Origin: Chimonanthus salicifolius
Lineage: Eukaryota > Streptophyta > Magnoliopsida > Laurales > Calycanthaceae
Assembly: GCA_013350335.1 (NCBI GenBank)
Contig: CM023534.1
Span: forward strand, 2,356,001-2,420,000
Direction: 5' to 3'
DNA: 64,000 bases
Position numbers and translations under genes: made by a program. Position 1 is the first letter of the stretch. The number at the start of each line of letters is the position of its first letter. This document shows, in pieces, positions 35,700 to 46,924 of the stretch. Under the pieces are notes generated by a model that was not told the origin of the DNA, searched no databases, and saw nothing but the letters and a program-made list of their open reading frames with translations.

Positions 35700-37500
35700 A
35701 CTTGTGTGACGTTGTCTGTCTGTGTGTGGACCTTTTGTGATAGTGACATGACAGAGCCGATGATGACTCTGGTCTTAAGAGGTCCCATACACTAGCAGCG
35801 TTAGGTGTTACATGTCAAATCTTAATCGATTTTGTTAAAGCATATATTTTGATACAATGGTACATAAATTTATTTATTATCAGAGATTTGTGGTGGTAAA
35901 CTTTGAAAAGATAAACTCCTTTTTATAAAACACTCTCCAAATATGATCATTTACAAATATAATGTAAAAATGATTAAACATTCTGCTTATATATAAAAAT
36001 AAAAGTATTGAACTATATTTGTCTAATTATTGAACTATGCTGAATCAACTGAAACCATTTGAAGAATCAAATTATGAATAACTCAAACAAATTAGTTAGA
36101 CAGTTCAAGACTAATTAGTTAGAATCAGTTCACTGTGAACGGAGTAACTAATTTACTGTTGCCAATCCATTATGGATAATATGGTTGAATTGATTGAGAG
36201 AATCTAAAGTAGGATAGATATCTATTAAATTCAATTTAAATATTAACCTAAAATTATCATAAATTTTTAGAGGTTAAAAAACAAAATGTGGCATTAACCT
36301 CTTTCCATTTGGAAGGAGAGGCGAACCAGCGGCACCAGGGTTGGAATAAACCTACGGAGACGTGAGGTGAAACACATTTATGGATGAACTATGTACACGC
36401 TTCAGACACACTGAATACGAGAATTTCGACGGACCCTGTTTCAAATCAAATAATATGGTAGTACCTCAGACTATCAGTACAAATTCGAACGATCTTTAAC
36501 TAAAGTCCAAGGGTGGGCAGAGAAGGGCAGAGAAGGCATTGTCAGAAGCATTTATTGGTGAGTTAGAAGAGAAAATTGACGGTGAAGTAATAGAGTAATA
36601 AATGAAAATCTCTTTATTAACTGCAGAAATTTGACTGACTTTTGCTAATTGGTGCGTCATTCAAGGGATTGTGATTGATTTAGTATTTAATTTTATTATA
36701 TATATATATATATATGACTGTTAAATGAGAATTGATTTGTGTACTTTAGTGTATCAAAATTAGGTAAAATATCAATTTTGTTCAAATCAATGAAAAATAA
36801 AATAAAATAAAATAAATATTTTATTTATTTTTAATTCACCTAGTCTGTGATTAATATCTTGGATATTTGTGATAGATTCTTCGTTGGAATCGAGCGAGTT
36901 ATTGGAGTGAATGGGCTTTGATTTTTTAAAGAGTGAAATGATAGAGGTGCCATTTTAACTTTTAAGTGGGGTCTCATCAAAGAAGAAAAGATGGCAGGTG
37001 TCACTCCAGCAACCTGACACGAGAGAGGGAATATCTTATTAAAGAGTATAGTTTTTGTGACTTAATTTAATTTTTATAAAATTTATTATAAATTGTCAAT
37101 ATTACAAAAAATTAAGAATGAATTTTATTTCATTTAAGATAAATAGATAGATTAATAATTTATTTTAAAATGATAATTGAATATTTGATAAGAAAATTTT
37201 GAAAATTCTTATTTCAAAAATAAATTGATTTGAGTACAATAGTTTTTTGACAAAATATCCAATGTAAAAGGGAAAATTATCTCTAGTTTTATCTTTAATA
37301 AGTTAAAATAGAAATTGAAAAAGTTTTTATTTTATTATTATTTGATATCCATGAGAAAATGATCTTGTTTCTTCAGTTTGTAATAAATTTTATTTTATTA
37401 TGAAATCATGTAATTTAAATTAAATTATATAATTTTTATCAGACGTAAAAATTTGAATCTGAAGGGCAAAAAAGTAATGCTATCGTCATTTTAATGGAAT
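35700..37500. other. Non-coding; GC-richer patch at 36300-36560 and a TA microsatellite
   Basis: The spacer is AT-rich except for about 36300-36560, which is closer to genic composition (GGAAGGAGAGGCGAACC, GACGGACCCTG) but has no continuous frame or known motif. A (TA)n run lies at 36697-36715. Confidence 0.4.
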
Positions 37501-37505
37501 AGCAA

Positions 37506-37513
37506 TGACGTCA
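37506..37513 (+). promoter_or_regulatory. Palindromic TGACGTCA upstream of the third NIMIN gene
   Basis: A perfect TGACGTCA (bZIP/TGA site core), with a TGTCATGTCA 45 bp on. It lies about 2.8 kb upstream of the gene at 40338, which is distant for a plant promoter element. Confidence 0.35.
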
Positions 37514-37619
37514 CATGCACATGCTGACTGTCCAAAGCATTACCTGACCTACGGAATGTCATGTCAAATGTACCACATCCACATGTTAGGCTCAGCTTAG
37601 ATCTTTTACAAAAGTTCTA

Positions 37620-38120
37620 TTGCCAATTGTAACACGACGAATAGATGCTGGGACGTCGGCCGATGCCACTGTCGGTGTCTCTTCATTTTTCATCTTGAAA
37701 ATGGATAGAAATTATAAAATTTGTAAAATTATGTTAGAGAGAATCGTTATAATAGGGGGCGTCGTTTCACATTTTCATCCTCAAATTAATTTTAATAATA
37801 TATTGAACTAACATAAATATAATATTTTAAAATAAATTAGTCATTATTGATATTATAATTTTAAAAAAAAAATATTTTTTAAATTGTTTATCTATTTGAT
37901 TTAAAATAATAAATTTAATAAATAGTAAGAGTTCTATTTCAACCATTAATTTTACTTAATTTAAAAAATTCTCATTTATAATGACCATGCCCCAACTAAT
38001 ATGATATTGTCTGCTTCGAACTTCCTACACATGCCCTCACGATTTTGATGTGGGATGTGTACTCATACACATCCCAAAAGGCTTCGTGCTGGTTGAAATA
38101 AGAGTGTCACTTATATCTCA
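37620..38120. other. Non-coding; left copy of a tandemly duplicated repeat
   Basis: From about 37982 the text (CCAACTAATATGATATTGTC ... AAAGGCTTCGTGCTGG) is repeated near 38596-38735, with a related second half at 38400-38550 and 38740-38890. This is a diverged tandem duplication of roughly 350 bp. The frames through it are not genes. Confidence 0.5.
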
Positions 38121-38130
38121 AGATTCAGAT

Positions 38131-38399
38131 TGTTAGAGATGTATTGTGATATATTCTTAAAGGTAGTTTTGACCTTTTCCTAATTAGGATTTTATGTAGT
38201 TTTTTGTATATAAATACCTAATTATAAGATTAATAAGATCATTTTTCAGTATTCTTTCATGGTATCATGAGCCAAGTTTTGCCATCTTTCTACATCTTCA
38301 TCTCTTGCATCTTCGACTCTGTTTTGAAACCGATCTTGTGCTGCTTCGATCACTCTACACCCCTTATTGCAACTGCCCTTGCTCGTCAGTATTCTTTCA
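38131..38399 (+). mobile_element. TRIM-like mini LTR element, 269 bp
   Basis: The LTR at 38131-38259 starts TGTTAGAGATG and ends ATTCTTTCA, with a TATA-like GTATATAAATACC inside. It is followed at once by TGGTATCATGAGCC (primer-binding site, 38260-38273). The last 13 bases (38387-38399) repeat the LTR end, so the right LTR is mostly deleted. The flanks CAGAT (38126-38130) and CAGAC (38400-38404) fit a 5-bp target duplication. It interrupts one copy of the duplicated repeat, the other copy being uninterrupted. The open frame from 38267 starts within it and is not a gene. Confidence 0.7.
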
Positions 38400-38404
38400 C
38401 AGAC

Positions 38405-38895
38405 AACTTGCTACGCAATGCAAGACTTTTTGACAACACTCTGGAATATTCTCCCCCACTCTCCAGCGCCACACACGCGAAAATTTCTTCCCCTCCCCCC
38501 TCCCCCCCATCTTCTCTCTATCTAGTGTGGGCCATCACAATCCCCCCACTTGTAACTAGAGTTGAGAATGGCTGTGATACCATCTATAACGATTTTGTCT
38601 CAACTAACATGACATTGTCTACTTTGAGTTCAACACACATGTCCCTCACAATTTTACTTTGGAATATGCGCCCATACAAATACCCCAAAAAGCCTCATGC
38701 TCATTGAATGAAGAGTGTCACTTTATATCTCAAGATCAGGATAGCCTGCCGGACAATGTAGGACTTTTTCACATCACTCTAGAGTATTCTCCTGTACTCT
38801 CCAGCGCCACAATGGCGAAATTCTCTCCATGCATCTATACACATGGAGTATTACCCCCTCACTCTCCATCTAAGTGCGGGCCATCACATATATCA
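38405..38895. repeat. Diverged tandem duplication (about 350-bp unit)
   Basis: GCAAGACTTTTTGACAACAC...CTCCAGCGCCACAC at 38400-38480 returns as TGTAGGACTTTTTCACATCA...CTCCAGCGCCACAA at 38756-38813. Both copies close with GGGCCATCACA. Confidence 0.6.
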
Positions 38896-38899
38896 ATGA

Positions 38900-40190
38900 T
38901 AATTTTTTTTTTAAAATTTGTAAAATCAATCACTCCCACTTTATTATTAAATGTCATCTGATCCAATTTGAATTCAGTTATGTCATAATGTACTCATTTT
39001 CCCCTTAAACTTCAAATACACTTCGAGCATTATTTTGGATTATATGTTTTTGTAAAAAAGTTGTGAAAAAAAAAAAAAAAACAAGTTTAGCAGTAAAATT
39101 TCTTGTCATTATTTTGATTCAATATTTTTCATGAATAATTTGCTGATAAATAGAGTCTGAAAATAAGAGTAAAATTCAAATTTCTATAATTTAATTATTT
39201 TAGAATTTATGATGCAATTTGATACAATGACTCATATCTCAATTTATAATTTGATCCCGCTTATGAACCACCATTTGAGTTATACATATGCTTAACCTAT
39301 GATTTAAACCATGTTTTAACTTGATCAGGCTTAACTAAATACAATTCTACTTGCAATTCTTATCATAAAATGCTATATTTTAACTTGGATATTAATTAAC
39401 TTAAACTAAAAAAATGTGTTAACTATGTATTGTTCTCTTGTCTAAATGCAACTGAGATGGGAACAAAACTATATTTTTTCCACGCATATCAACCTTACAG
39501 TATAAATGAATTTCATAAACGAAAAACTTGAAATTAATTGTATTATTAAACAGTAGAGTTTAATAAATATAGAAACCAATTAAATATATTTTGTAAAAAA
39601 TAATAAAAAAATTAAATACTACTTCAGATTGTTTGGCTCAAATATATTTTGGTATATTGAGATTTAAGAAGTTGAAATAAAAAACCGAAACATGTGTGGC
39701 CTTTGCCTCTCTTTAATGTCAGATAATAAAAGGAATAATAATATTTTTGACAACGTTAGATATTAGTATACCTTTCTACCATTTAGATGATGACAAGTTG
39801 TCATCCGTGAGTTTGTTAAAGAATCATTCTAAATTGACTTCTAAATTATAATGTAAAGTAAAACACATTATATTCACATTGTTTCTATGCAGCCTTTTAT
39901 GTTTTATATTTCTAATTCAAAATTTTAAAATTTGAATTTGACTTAAAATTTTATTGAATCTAATAACTCGATTGAGTTTTTCAAGTTGAATAAGAAAAAC
40001 TTGATGAAATTTATTGACTGGCTGACTTGACTCGAATCAACTTAATTGACTCACAGGTGGAGAGAAGACATGGAAAATAAATCTTAATAATAAATAAATA
40101 TAGGGTATTGTTTGTTATCAATTATCCTTTTGAAATTGGTCCACAGTCGTCACCAAGTTTCCATCATAGCCCCTGTAAACTTTATTTATT
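38900..40190. other. Non-coding, AT-rich upstream region of the third NIMIN gene
   Basis: No gene or bordered repeat seen. Confidence 0.45.
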
Positions 40191-40206
40191 TATTGGCATC
40201 TGTTCT

Positions 40207-40214
40207 CTATAAAT
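40207..40214 (+). promoter_or_regulatory. TATA box of the third NIMIN gene
   Basis: CTATAAAT in the context TTCTCTATAAATG, shared with the second gene's CTCTATAAA, 131 bp before the first possible ATG. Confidence 0.6.
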
Positions 40215-40337
40215 GTGGGGACTCTCACCTAATCTCTGCAACTCTCTGTTCCTCCAACAAAGGCAGATTCCCAATACAAGAGTCAAGAGAGTTGTGCCTC
40301 TTCTCTTTTCATTCAAACGAGAGAGAGACAGAGTTAT

Positions 40338-40679
40338 ATGTTGTCCGGCAATTCGATGGAAGAAGGAAGAGAAAAGAAGGATGATGGTCTTATTACTGAA
40401 GCAGATGAAAGTGAAGAAGAAAAGATGGAGAAGTTTTTCTCTCTGCTCAGACATATAAAAGATACAGAGGATCGTTGGAGAAGAGAATCAAAAGGCTGGA
40501 AGAAGAAGAAGAAAAGGAAACTAAGCGAGTCGAAGGTGGTTTGGACGCCTTCATTTGAATGGGAAGATTTCATGCCTAGGAGTGAGGACAAAGCACCAGT
40601 TATCAATTCTGCTGCCTCCAATGATGATGGAAAGGAGGAGAAAGAAAATAAGAGCTTAGACCTCAACCTTTCTCTTTAG
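40338..40679 (+). CDS. NIMIN2: NIM1/NPR1-interacting protein, NIMIN2-like (113 or 107 aa)
   Basis: This is the third family member, with the same predicted role: binding NPR1 and recruiting a TOPLESS-type co-repressor. It contains ESEEEKMEKFFSLLRHIK (about residues 26-43, DxFFK-like region), a Lys/Arg-rich stretch (KGWKKKKKRK, likely nuclear import), VVWTPSFEWEDF (the EDF motif), an acidic linker and the terminal LDLNLSL (EAR motif). It has one exon. Two starts are possible: 40338 (MLSGNS...) and 40356 (MEEGREK...). The second matches the N-termini of the neighbouring paralogues better and is my preferred start, giving 107 residues. A TRIM element begins 123 bp after the stop. The minus-strand frame over it is a shadow. 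Confidence 0.92.
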   Translation: MLSGNSMEEGREKKDDGLITEADESEEEKMEKFFSLLRHIKDTEDRWRRESKGWKKKKKRKLSESKVVWTPSFEWEDFMPRSEDKAPVINSAASNDDGKEEKENKSLDLNLSL

Positions 40680-40695
40680 TCTCTACTCTCTAAAC

Positions 40696-40701
40696 AATAA
40701 A
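40696..40701 (+). terminator. Poly(A) signal of the third NIMIN gene
   Basis: AATAAA only 17 bp after the stop codon. A later signal could be used instead. Confidence 0.35.
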
Positions 40702-40801
40702 CACATTCTGAACTCTTTTCCTAATGTAATTTAATTGGTAATTGACATATCTAAGCTTGCTTGTATTTCTTTTGTTTTTATGGAATGTTTCGTGGGTTTT
40801 A

Positions 40802-41136
40802 TGATAAAATATACGAGTAGAATTCATTTTTAAAATTTCTTGTCAAGGAGTAGGGAATCCATATACTTTTAAATCCCATGACCGAAAGGTCGATTGGGGA
40901 TGTGGGACTTGCTAACAGTCTCCCATAGTGCCAGGGTTGAAATCACCTGGCTCTTTCCCTCTACGTAGGGGTGCAGATACGAATCCAATCCATCCGTGTG
41001 ATACTCCTGCTCTAATACCATGATAAAACACACGAGTAAAACTTATCCTTAAAAATCTGCTGTTAAGCAAAGAAAATTTATGTGCTTATAAACTCAATAA
41101 CTCAAAGACCTATTGACGATGTGGGACTTGCTAACA
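40802..41136 (-). mobile_element. TRIM (mini LTR retrotransposon), 335 bp
   Basis: Read on the minus strand, the 5' LTR (41136-41021) starts TGTTAGCAAGTCCCACATCG and ends in TTTTATCA. It is followed directly by TGGTATTAGAGC (41020-41009), a tRNA-Met-type primer-binding site, a short internal part, and a second LTR (40917-40802) about 70% like the first. The LTRs are about 116 bp. The flanks TTTTA and GTTTA fit a 5-bp duplication with one change. It codes for nothing and lies just downstream of a NIMIN gene. Confidence 0.75.
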
Positions 41137-41139
41137 GTT

Positions 41140-42050
41140 TACGGTCCTTATTTACTTTTCTAAGCCTAAATTTAGACTCAGATTAAATTTGTAATAGAAA
41201 ATGAGATCTGATGCTGATACAGTAGTAGAATGATTTTAGAAGGTAAGTATAGAATTTTTTTCCCCCTTAAACAGGGTGGAGAGGCCAGCTTGTTTTGAGA
41301 GAGTGGGGACATTGCTTGATGCCATTGCTTCTCTATAATTATCAAAACGAGTAAATCGTAATTTTAGAATGATGCAAATATGTTAAGGTGAAGTTAGTGC
41401 ATGGTTGTGGGTGTCTCTTCTCACTGTGGGTGTCTCTTCTCACTTTAGACACCCTTTCCACTGGTTTGATAGCCCATTATTCTTCATTGAAGTTTAGCTC
41501 TTGTAGAATTTCTACACTCTAAATAAATATTCTTAACAATGATAAGAAGAGGTCAATGAATTCTCAAATATATACAGAGTGGAGACATTACTTAATGCCA
41601 TTGCTTTTCTCTAATACATCTCAGCCGCCAGTTGGGACGATCCAGTAAAGAAGGCCCACAGCAAAGTAGACCAGGCCCAGTGAAAGGTCTTTGAACACAA
41701 AGGGGCATCATCAGAATTGTGCTGAGAACTGCTAGCAAACCATGTATTGATGACTGGTATAACAATTTTTCCAAATTGTTAGTTTCCAAATCATATCAGC
41801 ACTTATTTGTTGTGAAAGAGAAATAACATCCTAACTGATTTGTTTTTCATTATTTGTTGGTGTTGGTGCTAGACTTTTAGTCAAGCATCAGCAGTGGCAG
41901 ATGAAAGAGTACACTCTGTAAATCGTATATGGTAACCCACAATTAGTAAGACCCATACGCGTTTTGGGATTCAAGTGGGACCCACTCAGATTACTATTCA
42001 CAGATTTGGAAGAGATCTTTTAGGATCTGGCTTTCTACTTTGATGGAAAG
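41140..42050. other. Non-coding; contains a 19-bp tandem duplication
   Basis: GTGGGTGTCTCTTCTCACT occurs twice in a row at 41407-41444. The frame 41592-41789 on the minus strand shows no known domain. The rest is AT-rich. Confidence 0.4.
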
Positions 42051-42054
42051 TTGA

Positions 42055-42240
42055 TTATATAAGGAAAAACACAGCCCTAGAGTCCTCTCTCGGCCCTGAA
42101 TCGATTCTCTATCTGTCTCAACCCATCACACACGAAAATAAGAGGAGAAATCAGAGTGAAAGGAAGAGAAACTCATGTGCACACGAGTTTTGCAGGAAGA
42201 CAAAGAAGAAGGCAGCGCACAAGAAGAGATCGACTGTAAG
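42055..42240 (+). promoter_or_regulatory. TATA box and leader of an unidentified transcript
   Basis: TATATAAGG (42055-42063) is followed by a leader (CAGCCCTAGAGTCCTCTCTC) and a possible splice donor at CTG/TAAGATTC (42235-42243). It could be a retrotransposon LTR or the start of a lost gene. Confidence 0.25.
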
Positions 42241-42474
42241 ATTCTAGATCTGATGGATTCCGATATGTATTTATTTTATTATGATGACGTTTCCGCATAA
42301 TGAATATTAGAAAACATTAGATTATTTGATTCAAGATCGTGATGTTTTGATGGATAATGGATTGTATGATGAACATTGGGAAAAATATATCTCAATATAT
42401 GACGCTCAAGTTTTCAATCCATATTAAAATATGCTCACACACTCAACTTGCTAGTCAAAATGATCTGCATAAGT

Positions 42475-42955
42475 AAGAAATTTTACAATCTTTGAAGGAA
42501 AGGGGATACTTACAACAAGATAGCACAAATATTCTGGAGATAGGAAAAGCTCTTGGTATTAAGTTTGACACTGGCAATCTTGCTCTTTCTGACTTGCATT
42601 GGGCTGAAGACTTGGACAGAATTTCGTCATTCAGATTCTCTAAAAGGAAAAGAATGACAAGCCCGGTCCATCTTAGCCATCAAGTTAGAATAAGAAAGAA
42701 ATTGAGGGTTCGAGGTATTTCCCGTTGATTTTTCTCTCGGAGATCGATTGGGGTTTCAGAACCCCGGAGATAAGAGGTTGTAGCTAAAAGGAAAAGATTG
42801 GCTTTTGCTAATATTATTTTCATCTATTAGGTGATCTTCTAGTGGTGTTTGGTGTTTGTGTATGTTTTGAGGGGCTTGAGGGACTTTTTGTATATGTTGG
42901 AAAGAGTTTTCCTTTTGGTATTCCTTCTCCTTTTATTTAATAAAAAAAAATCTTG
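42475..42955 (+). mobile_element. Possible LINE 3' end
   Basis: A 78-codon frame (42492-42728, rich in Arg and Lys at its end) runs into a T-rich tail (TTTGAGGGGCTTGAGGGAC) ending TTTAATAAAAAAAAA at 42938-42952, the look of a LINE 3' end. The protein matches nothing I recognise. Confidence 0.3.
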
Positions 42956-42959
42956 TTGG

Positions 42960-45775
42960 ATGATGTGAGAAATTGTTGACAATAAGTCACCATCAATATC
43001 ATGAGCTAGAATTACATCTATCTTAAATTGGGTTTTTAAAATTCTATTCCGCCACTTGACCTTATCCTAAATCATGCCAATAGTCCATTGGGTTTTAAAG
43101 CCAAAGTTCAAACTCCCATCTAAAGCCCGCTTATTTTGCACTTGGCACTTGTTTTTTTTTTTTTTTAATTTTTTTTTTTTGTAACTTGAAATCTAATAGT
43201 ACATATTCAATGTATACTTAAAATTTTAGTTTAAAAATCAATTTCTAGTTACTTAATCTTAACAGTCAAAGTTAATAGACGTTCTTAAAAAGATCTAATA
43301 CATGATGATTTTGATTTTTAAGATAAAGTGATTAGAAATTGATTTTTGAGATAAAATTTTAATAAAATAGTAGACCTTTAAGCCTGCTTTCAATCTCTAT
43401 GGTTTGAATTCCAATTTGCAAAACAGAATTAAAATAAAAAACAATACCACTTTTGACCTTATGATATATGTATTTAAAATATAAAAAGATAAATGGACCA
43501 AAAAACTCGATGAGTTTTGACCAGCTTTAAGTAAAAGTCTGAGTCTAGTCCATCTGACAAAAATGTTGTTCAAATCTGTTTATTTAAGTCAAACTCAACC
43601 CGATTTCAGACAAATGAACACTTCTAATTCTGCCTTGACTCAATTCAAATACGAAAAATAAAAAATATATAAGAAAAATGATAACAGGAAAGACCAAAAT
43701 ATTTTAATTTCTCGTTTAGTGAAAGCTCTCTCTCACTGTATAAGCCTATAAGGTGTGGCTTCCTTTCCAGCATACGAAGTTATTAAACATGTAAACCCTC
43801 TACTTTTTCCTTCACTCAACTTTGGAATTTCTCCTTTAATACTATTTTTTGTTGACTTGAACATTCCTCATTATTAAATCCATTAACACGTTGTTATAAA
43901 CTATAAAGCTTAAGAAAGTTTGTTCTCTAATATCCATGTTTTATTGTTCCTCAAAGGACTCCAATGATCATTTGAGTTGCTTTTGGTTTTAATCTACTTA
44001 GGTTCATGATTTCCTTTGATTTTTTTTTAAACAAAATGGTGTCCCACTATCTCTATACAGAATCTTTCTTGATTTTTTTTTCCCCTTTTAATAGAGATTA
44101 GTTCTTCAGAGATGATTCTTTTAGCTTGATAATTGATTTCCTACCATGAATAAAGAACTGCAACTTGAATTATGTTATTCGGCACAATGTTCAATCTCTT
44201 TTAATATATTTTTAACAACATAGGTATCCATCTCAAAATGAAGGTGAAACTAATATTACGTGCATGTGTGATCCTCTTAATCACACACACTAATTAAAGT
44301 TATGGAAAGTGACTCGTTGAAGTTGAATATAAATCGAACTCATGAGTTAAAACTAAAACCCAGTCATGCCCCCTTAAATTCTAATTTGATTTTGACTGAC
44401 ATAAAAAATCTTGTAGTACTATACCTGTTATATAGATTAAAAAATTTCACCAATTGCATCAAAATCTTGTAGAATATTATTGATATACCTCTTAAATTTT
44501 TTTATCATCCAAACAAGAATATCATTTTCAGGCAATATTAAAATCTGGATTAAAGCTTGATTCTATCTTGTTTTAAGCCCTTGATGCTACTGTAAAGGTC
44601 GTACCATACAGCATTAATCTATTCTCTTATTCTCCCTTTAATTGTATATAATGTATACAATTTCTAAGGTGCACAGTGATTCAAGATTTCAAGGCAACGA
44701 CCAGTAGATATGATAGATTTGGATAAGGAATACGAATCAATTATTGATTATAAATATCTTATGAAACAATCATCAAATAAGACAGAAATAAATAAATCTG
44801 CAAGTTTGGAAGGATTTACTAGCTTTATTTAAATTTTAATCCATTACTCTCTCTTATAACTTAGATGGATCTTGATTCAACTAAATGAACTGTGTAAATA
44901 GAATAATTAGACAATTTTAGCAAACTAAATGGTCTGCTGCGTGAGTTCACTCGACAATTTTTAAACTTGTCAGCTATTTTAGGAATAAAAAGTGATTAGT
45001 GCACCAACACTTTTATTTTTGTTACACAAAAAATGAGTGAAATATCCATTTTGTCCATTTTTTTTTCAATCTCTATTCTTTCTCTTTTCTCATTTTTTAA
45101 CTTGTCAGCTATTTTAAATAGTGCAATAAAAATTCTCCCCTAGTTTTCTTATTTACAAACTACTTTGTGTTACATTTGAAGATTTATAGTTTTCACAAAA
45201 TTTAGATTTATCTTCGTATTTTGTTATTTTTATTTAGTTGATATTAATTAATAAATATATTTATATCAAAATTTAAATTTCAATATTTATATTATACAAG
45301 TCATTCTGTTAAATATCATTGATTCTCATAAAATTGAGTGTATATCAATTTTTTCATATTAATAGTTACTGAATTTTTTTTCTCATACCTCTTTTACAAT
45401 TACCAAATATAATTAAAAATCTCACAACTGAAGAAATCTTATTAAAAGTACTCATTCAAAAGAGGAATTTTAACAAACTTTTCTTTATTCAAATAAAGTT
45501 TTAATTTTTGTTTTATAAAAAATTGATCCTAATCTTTAAAACACCAATTTGATTTGGTAAGAATAATTATCACTTAATTGATAGAGAATAATTTGAGTTG
45601 ATCAGTTTCCTATCAAATCATGTCTAAATCTGGAATAAATTCGAACAGAAATGGTCATACTGAACTAAATTTCATATTACACCTTACATTATTAGTAACG
45701 CCAAAATTCCAAAAGAATCGGTCAACCTCACTAAATTCCCAGCTCCAATGGCATAGATCCCCAAAGCTGGCGCCA
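42960..45775. other. Non-coding, very AT-rich
   Basis: No gene, RNA or bordered repeat seen. Confidence 0.5.
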
Positions 45776-45781
45776 TCAATG

Positions 45782-45835
45782 TGATGTCACAAGATTCCCA
45801 AGTGATTACGTAAAGTGCGTGACATCACATTGTGA
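45782..45835 (+). promoter_or_regulatory. Inverted TGATGTCA pair around TTACGTAA, upstream of the fourth NIMIN gene
   Basis: TGATGTCA (45782-45789) and TGACATCA (45820-45827) are inverted copies, extended to AATGTGATGTCAC / GTGACATCACATT. The palindrome TTACGTAA (45806-45813) lies between them. The set lies about 1.1 kb upstream of the gene at 46925. It looks like bZIP sites but could be chance or a transposon end. Confidence 0.4.
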
Positions 45836-45839
45836 CAGC

Positions 45840-46800
45840 TAAGGCGGTATTTTGAAGGAAAAATCATTATCTTTTTATAGGTTGATGTGTCAAATTAAAT
45901 GTATAAGAGATAATTTATGATAATGGAGCTATATGAAATTAATTGTTTAAAAATTGAGTTTTTAAATATTAAAATTATAAGACTAAAGGATGGAACTAAA
46001 TTTTAGTAGTTATCATCCTTTATAGTTTATATAACTCATTTAAAAATATGTATGATAAAAAATTATAATACACTTAAAGTTGTTTTCAGAAAATTGGGAT
46101 ACGTCCAGAAGAAAAATGGGTAAAAATACTTAAAAGAGAGATTTTTTAAGATCTAAATGTAAAGAGATTTTTTATGAATAATTCTTATACATGTGGTAAA
46201 AATAGATTTTACTACTTTAAGACTCACTTTGTTGAATTTAATGTAAATAGAACTGTATGAATAATTCATTTACTTGATGAATTTATTTTTTATTTTAAAT
46301 TTAAAAAAATTAATGACCCATGTTCATTAAATTTAAAGATCGATATTATATGATTTGGATCGTTAATTGATAGTAAACCTTATTTATATACTATATATTT
46401 ATATAATCACCTAACAAAAGATCTTAAATTTGCCGTAGAATCAACAATTGACCTAATAATATATCTCATTAGTATATCTCATTAGCTTAACTCATAAAGT
46501 CCTCTAATTTTGACAGGCTAATTTGAATGAGAAATATTGAGATCAAACTCTCTTCAACATAAAAAAGAAAAATAGAAGAGTCACTCTTGTATTTGGTGTC
46601 TTCAGGTAGAAAAAATTACATATATTTTAAAAATTAATCGAGTCACACACCTCAACACCTTCGTATTAAAAAAAATTATAAAATCCTCTTCACATCAAAC
46701 CCATTTACATTAGCGGTCTTGTTGAAAAGTCTCCCAAGAATAAGTGTCGGTGGAGTTTTTCTTACCAAGGAGTCCCAAATCCGATGCAACAAAACAGTAG
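45840..46800. other. Non-coding upstream region of the fourth NIMIN gene
   Basis: It is AT-rich and no clear TATA box was fixed. A 12-bp direct repeat, GCATTAGATTAG, occurs at 46828 and 46859, within 100 bp of the start codon. Confidence 0.4.
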
Positions 46801-46924
46801 AGAAAGACTGGAAGTCTTCTTTTTAATGCATTAGATTAGTATATTCTCTTCAAGAATTGCATTAGATTAGATTGAAGGAGAAAAGGAGAGAGGGGGAGAG
46901 AGAGAGAGGGCTTCTCTTAGAGTC

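Noticed and set aside
38267..38707. A 146-codon frame after a TRIM primer-binding site
   Set aside because: It begins inside the element and runs through a duplicated non-coding repeat, with no domain recognised.
42492..42728. A 78-codon frame as a host gene
   Set aside because: No recognised domain. It runs into a LINE-like T-rich tail with a terminal A run, so it is listed only as a possible LINE end.
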